DNA of 64,000 nucleotides. Origin: Corynebacterium gerontici. GTDB taxonomy: Bacteria > Actinomycetota > Actinomycetes > Mycobacteriales > Mycobacteriaceae. Shown here in pieces: positions 62,010 through 64,000 of this stretch. A model generated the notes under the pieces. The model saw nothing but the letters and a program-made list of their open reading frames with translations, searched no databases and had not been told where the DNA came from. Numbering within the stretch: the first letter of the stretch is position 1; each line of letters starts with the position of its first letter. The stretch spans positions 372,001 to 436,000 of the forward strand of contig NZ_CP033897.1 in NCBI RefSeq assembly GCF_003813985.1, written 5' to 3'. Both the position numbers and the translations under genes were made by a program.

Positions 62010-63125
62010 ATGAATCGCAGTGAAGATCCCCGAGTAGACGCAGACACTCAGCTCGCGGTCCATGAATTAGGCGGCGAGCCTTTGTGTGCTTACAGCAACC
62101 AGGCAGTTCGTTCAATCGTGAATGATCCCGCAACGTTTAGTTCCGCTGTAAGCAGACATCTGCAAATCCCCAATGGGCTCGACGGTGAGGAACACGCAAG
62201 ATTCCGAACCCTCATCGATGCTTACCTTGCCCCAGAGGTAGTCGCACCTTTGGAATCGAGGTTCCAAAAAGTGGCAGCAGACGTTTTGGAAGCTCTGCCA
62301 CCCTCGGAAGCAATCGATGCGGTAATGGAAATTGGGGCACCCTTCGCCGTCAAGGCAATGATCGCGTGGCTTGGCTGGCCGGTCAGTATGGCACCACAGT
62401 TGGTGCAGTGGGTGAAGGACAATCAAAAGGCCACCCGTTCTCAGGATCCGAAGCAGACCGCAGAAATTGCGCGGCGCTATGACGAAATGATCCGAGCAGT
62501 GATCACGCCACTGATGGAGCACCCAGACCAGACAGTGACCTCCCAACTCGTGCACGATCGCAGCGCTGGCCGGGAGCTCGAACCTCCGGAAATTGTTTCG
62601 ATCTTGCGTAATTGGACGGCCGGTGATTTGGGTTCAATGGCCGCGTGCATTGCGGTGGTGCTCGAAGGCCTGAGCGATCAACCGCATTTGCAGGAACATT
62701 TGGCAAAGGGCGCAAGCCAGCGTGAGTGGGACGCCATCATCAACGAATTTCTCCGCATTGACGATCCCTTCGTGAGTAATCGTCGAGTAGCCACTCGTGA
62801 CGTTGAAGTAGCTGGCGTTCGAATCCGCAAAGGCCAGCAATTGCGGGTGCATTGGACTGCGGCAAACCGCGATCCCCAGGCTTTTGAGGTGGATGAGTTT
62901 CGGCCAGAAGAACACGCCAGCAACAATGTGGTGTGGGGCGAGGGACCACATGCTTGCCCTGGTCGCGCGTTGTCGTTGTTAGAAATTCGCGTGTGCGTCC
63001 AAGAGCTGTTGAGCCGCTATCGCGTTCGTCGCACACACGGGCGGGACGAGCGTGAGCGTTATCCTGTTGGCGGTTGGCGTCGCCTGGAAGTGGAGTTGCT
63101 GCCCCTCGGCGCGAGCGTTGTTTAG
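62010..63125 (+). CDS. Cytochrome P450
   Basis: A 371-residue P450. The haem loop WGEGPHACPGRAL has the thiolate Cys316 (usual Phe replaced by Trp), the ExxR motif is E246-FL-R249, and the VHWTAANRDPQAF segment is family-typical. The I-helix reads NWTAGDLGSM (201-210), lacking the common acid-threonine pair, which may alter oxygen activation. At 371 residues it is shorter than most (about 400), mainly at the N-terminus. It starts 21 bp after pstB and overlaps phoU by 4 bp. No ferredoxin or reductase gene is adjacent; substrate unknown. Confidence 0.88.
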   Translation: MNRSEDPRVDADTQLAVHELGGEPLCAYSNQAVRSIVNDPATFSSAVSRHLQIPNGLDGEEHARFRTLIDAYLAPEVVAPLESRFQKVAADVLEALPPSEAIDAVMEIGAPFAVKAMIAWLGWPVSMAPQLVQWVKDNQKATRSQDPKQTAEIARRYDEMIRAVITPLMEHPDQTVTSQLVHDRSAGRELEPPEIVSILRNWTAGDLGSMAACIAVVLEGLSDQPHLQEHLAKGASQREWDAIINEFLRIDDPFVSNRRVATRDVEVAGVRIRKGQQLRVHWTAANRDPQAFEVDEFRPEEHASNNVVWGEGPHACPGRALSLLEIRVCVQELLSRYRVRRTHGRDERERYPVGGWRRLEVELLPLGASVV

Positions 63126-63874
63126 TCGATCGCTTTGGGCCACTGGTAATTGCTGAATTGGCGCTCGAGTTCGTTGAAGCGGCGCTCGATTTCGGCGCGT
63201 TCTTCCCCCTCACGCCGTTTCGCGCGATAGTCGCGGGGGGTAAGCCCGGTGGCGAGGTACACGATGTGGCTTGCCACCGCCACGGCATGATCAGCAAAGC
63301 GCTCAAAGTAGCGAACAATCAGTGTGCAATCCACGGCGGCTCGGGTGCCGTAGTCCCATGGCCTTGTGGTGAGCATGCCCATCAAGTGATCGTGGAGATC
63401 ATCCACGGCGTCATCATCGGCGGAAAGGACCAGCGCAACGTCGGCGTCTGGGTCTTGGAGGATGGTCTGGATTTTTTCGGCCATCTCGATGCATAGGCGG
63501 GACATTTCGCGGAAGTACCCCATGATGGGCTCTTCGATGACGGGATCCGGATAGCGCTTTCGCGCCGTCGACGCAATGTGTTTTGCCAGGGATACCATGC
63601 GATCGAGGTCTTCGATGATGTAGATCGAGCTCAGAATTTGGCGCAAGTCGCGAGCAACCGGGCCTTCCAATGCAAGAAGCTGAAACGCCCGAGCGGTGGA
63701 GCGTTGCTTTATGGCGGTCAGTTCGTCGCCAAGCGAAAGTGCGTGTTCCGAAGCCTGCAGTGAGTTGTTGCAAAGCCCTTTGCTGGCGTCCCGCAACACT
63801 TGGATGACCAGATCGCACATTTCGGTGAGATCGTGGGAGAAGGCGTCCAGGTGTTCACGGTAGGCGGTGCGCAT
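63122..63874 (-). CDS. phoU: Phosphate signalling regulator PhoU
   Basis: A 250-residue protein of two PhoU three-helix repeats. Metal-binding acidic motifs are present: ILSSIYIIEDLDRMVSLAKHIA in the first repeat and LIVRYFERFADHAVAVASHIVY in the second (the ExxD pattern in each). PhoU dampens phosphate-starvation signalling and limits Pst uptake. The C-terminal extension after residue 215 is highly charged (RAKRREGEERAEIERRF). It is on the opposite strand to pstSCAB, as in C. glutamicum and M. tuberculosis, with a P450 gene inserted between. Confidence 0.94.
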   Translation of the reverse strand: MRTAYREHLDAFSHDLTEMCDLVIQVLRDASKGLCNNSLQASEHALSLGDELTAIKQRSTARAFQLLALEGPVARDLRQILSSIYIIEDLDRMVSLAKHIASTARKRYPDPVIEEPIMGYFREMSRLCIEMAEKIQTILQDPDADVALVLSADDDAVDDLHDHLMGMLTTRPWDYGTRAAVDCTLIVRYFERFADHAVAVASHIVYLATGLTPRDYRAKRREGEERAEIERRFNELERQFSNYQWPKAID

Positions 63875-63965
63875 GGCGATATTCTAAACCGTTTTGTGTT
63901 GATGCGCGCGCTGAGAAATCGATTGTGGAAACGAGCTCAACTTCGTCACAAAAACGGCCCGCCTC

Positions 63966-64000
63966 TTGAACAGTGTTCAGTAGAATGAGCTGTTATGGAA
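63966..64000 (+). promoter_or_regulatory. Promoter and probable leaderless start of the next gene
   Basis: TAGAAT (63981-63986) is a good -10 element, ending 8 bp before ATG 63995; no Shine-Dalgarno lies between, so the gene beginning at 63995 is probably leaderless. Only two codons are in the window. An imperfect palindrome TGAACA-G-TGTTCA (63967-63979) overlaps the upstream part of the promoter and could be an operator. The region 63875-63965 holds nothing else I recognise. Confidence 0.45.

Noticed and set aside
63966-63980. LexA (SOS) box before the gene at 63995
   Set aside because: The dyad TGAACA-G-TGTTCA has a spacing different from the actinobacterial CGAAC-N4-GTTCG pattern.

Overview
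This window is chromosomal DNA from a Corynebacterium-type actinobacterium. The gene content says so directly: the OtsA/OtsB trehalose pathway, a ThrE threonine/serine exporter, pyruvate:quinone oxidoreductase, mycothiol synthase (MshD), an LmeA-type cell-envelope protein, a FabG4/HtdX/FadA2/FadE5 lipid cluster and DtxR-like operators. The gene order follows, from memory, the C. glutamicum stretch from the IpsA regulator to PhoU and also much of the M. tuberculosis Rv0757-Rv0821 stretch. I cannot name the species. Nearly all of the window reads as core genome; I see no prophage, insertion sequence or CRISPR array.

Layout. 1-6.8 kb: end of a LacI-type regulator (probably ipsA), then on the minus strand otsB, a small lipoprotein, otsA, a lysine-tailed protein, thrE, a plus-strand tRNA-Thr(TGT) and a second ThrE paralogue. 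6.9-16.8 kb: pqo, an AbiEi/DUF559 protein, a 106-bp tandem-repeat array, a nucleobase permease fused to a degenerate OHCU-decarboxylase domain, a drug-efflux MFS protein, the phosphate-response pair phoR-phoS, an alpha/beta hydrolase and a HIT protein. 16.8-31.5 kb: purD, a KtrB/KtrA-type potassium uptake pair, the divergent fadE5-fadA2 / fabG4-htdX cluster, a glutamate-cysteine ligase-like gene, an AT-richer island with repeats, palindromes and a DUF3800 gene, then purB and purC. 31.8-37.8 kb: an iron ABC importer behind a DtxR-like box, a small HicB-like ORF, a prolyl oligopeptidase and a glutathione-peroxidase-fold protein. 38.5-51.3 kb: purSQL, hemolysin III, an operon of methyltransferase, anchored protein and ABC exporter behind another DtxR-like box, DUF2254, an acyl-CoA thioesterase, an SCP-like protein and purF-purM. 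51.4-57.3 kb: DUF3073, ygfZ, an aminodeoxychorismate-lyase-like gene, a nitrobindin-like protein, a lipid kinase, an lmeA-like gene and mshD. 57.3-64 kb: pstS, a small ORF, pstC, pstA, pstB, a cytochrome P450, phoU and the start of one more gene.

How the genes work together. Eight de novo purine genes (purD, purB, purC, purS, purQ, purL, purF, purM) are scattered along the plus strand, and four of them look leaderless. PhoR-PhoS at 13.5-15.7 kb and PstSCAB-PhoU at 57.7-63.9 kb form one phosphate-sensing and uptake circuit; both promoters carry 11-bp-period direct repeats. Two units sit behind DtxR-like boxes and are probably iron-controlled. OtsA and OtsB make trehalose needed for the mycolate envelope. 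FadE5, FadA2, FabG4 and HtdX can carry out a full set of acyl-CoA chain reactions.

Most unusual features: a dispersed, strongly over-represented non-palindromic word CGTCGAAAAGC (11 exact copies, six of them between genes, plus about ten one-mismatch copies); the permease-OHCU fusion that has lost both catalytic residues; the 106-bp tandem array; a triple TGGAA-N2-TTCCA array at exact 22-bp spacing; a small coding-like ORF inside the pst operon; and a P450 lodged between pstB and phoU. Identifications rest on reading motifs and on remembered families; no database search was run.
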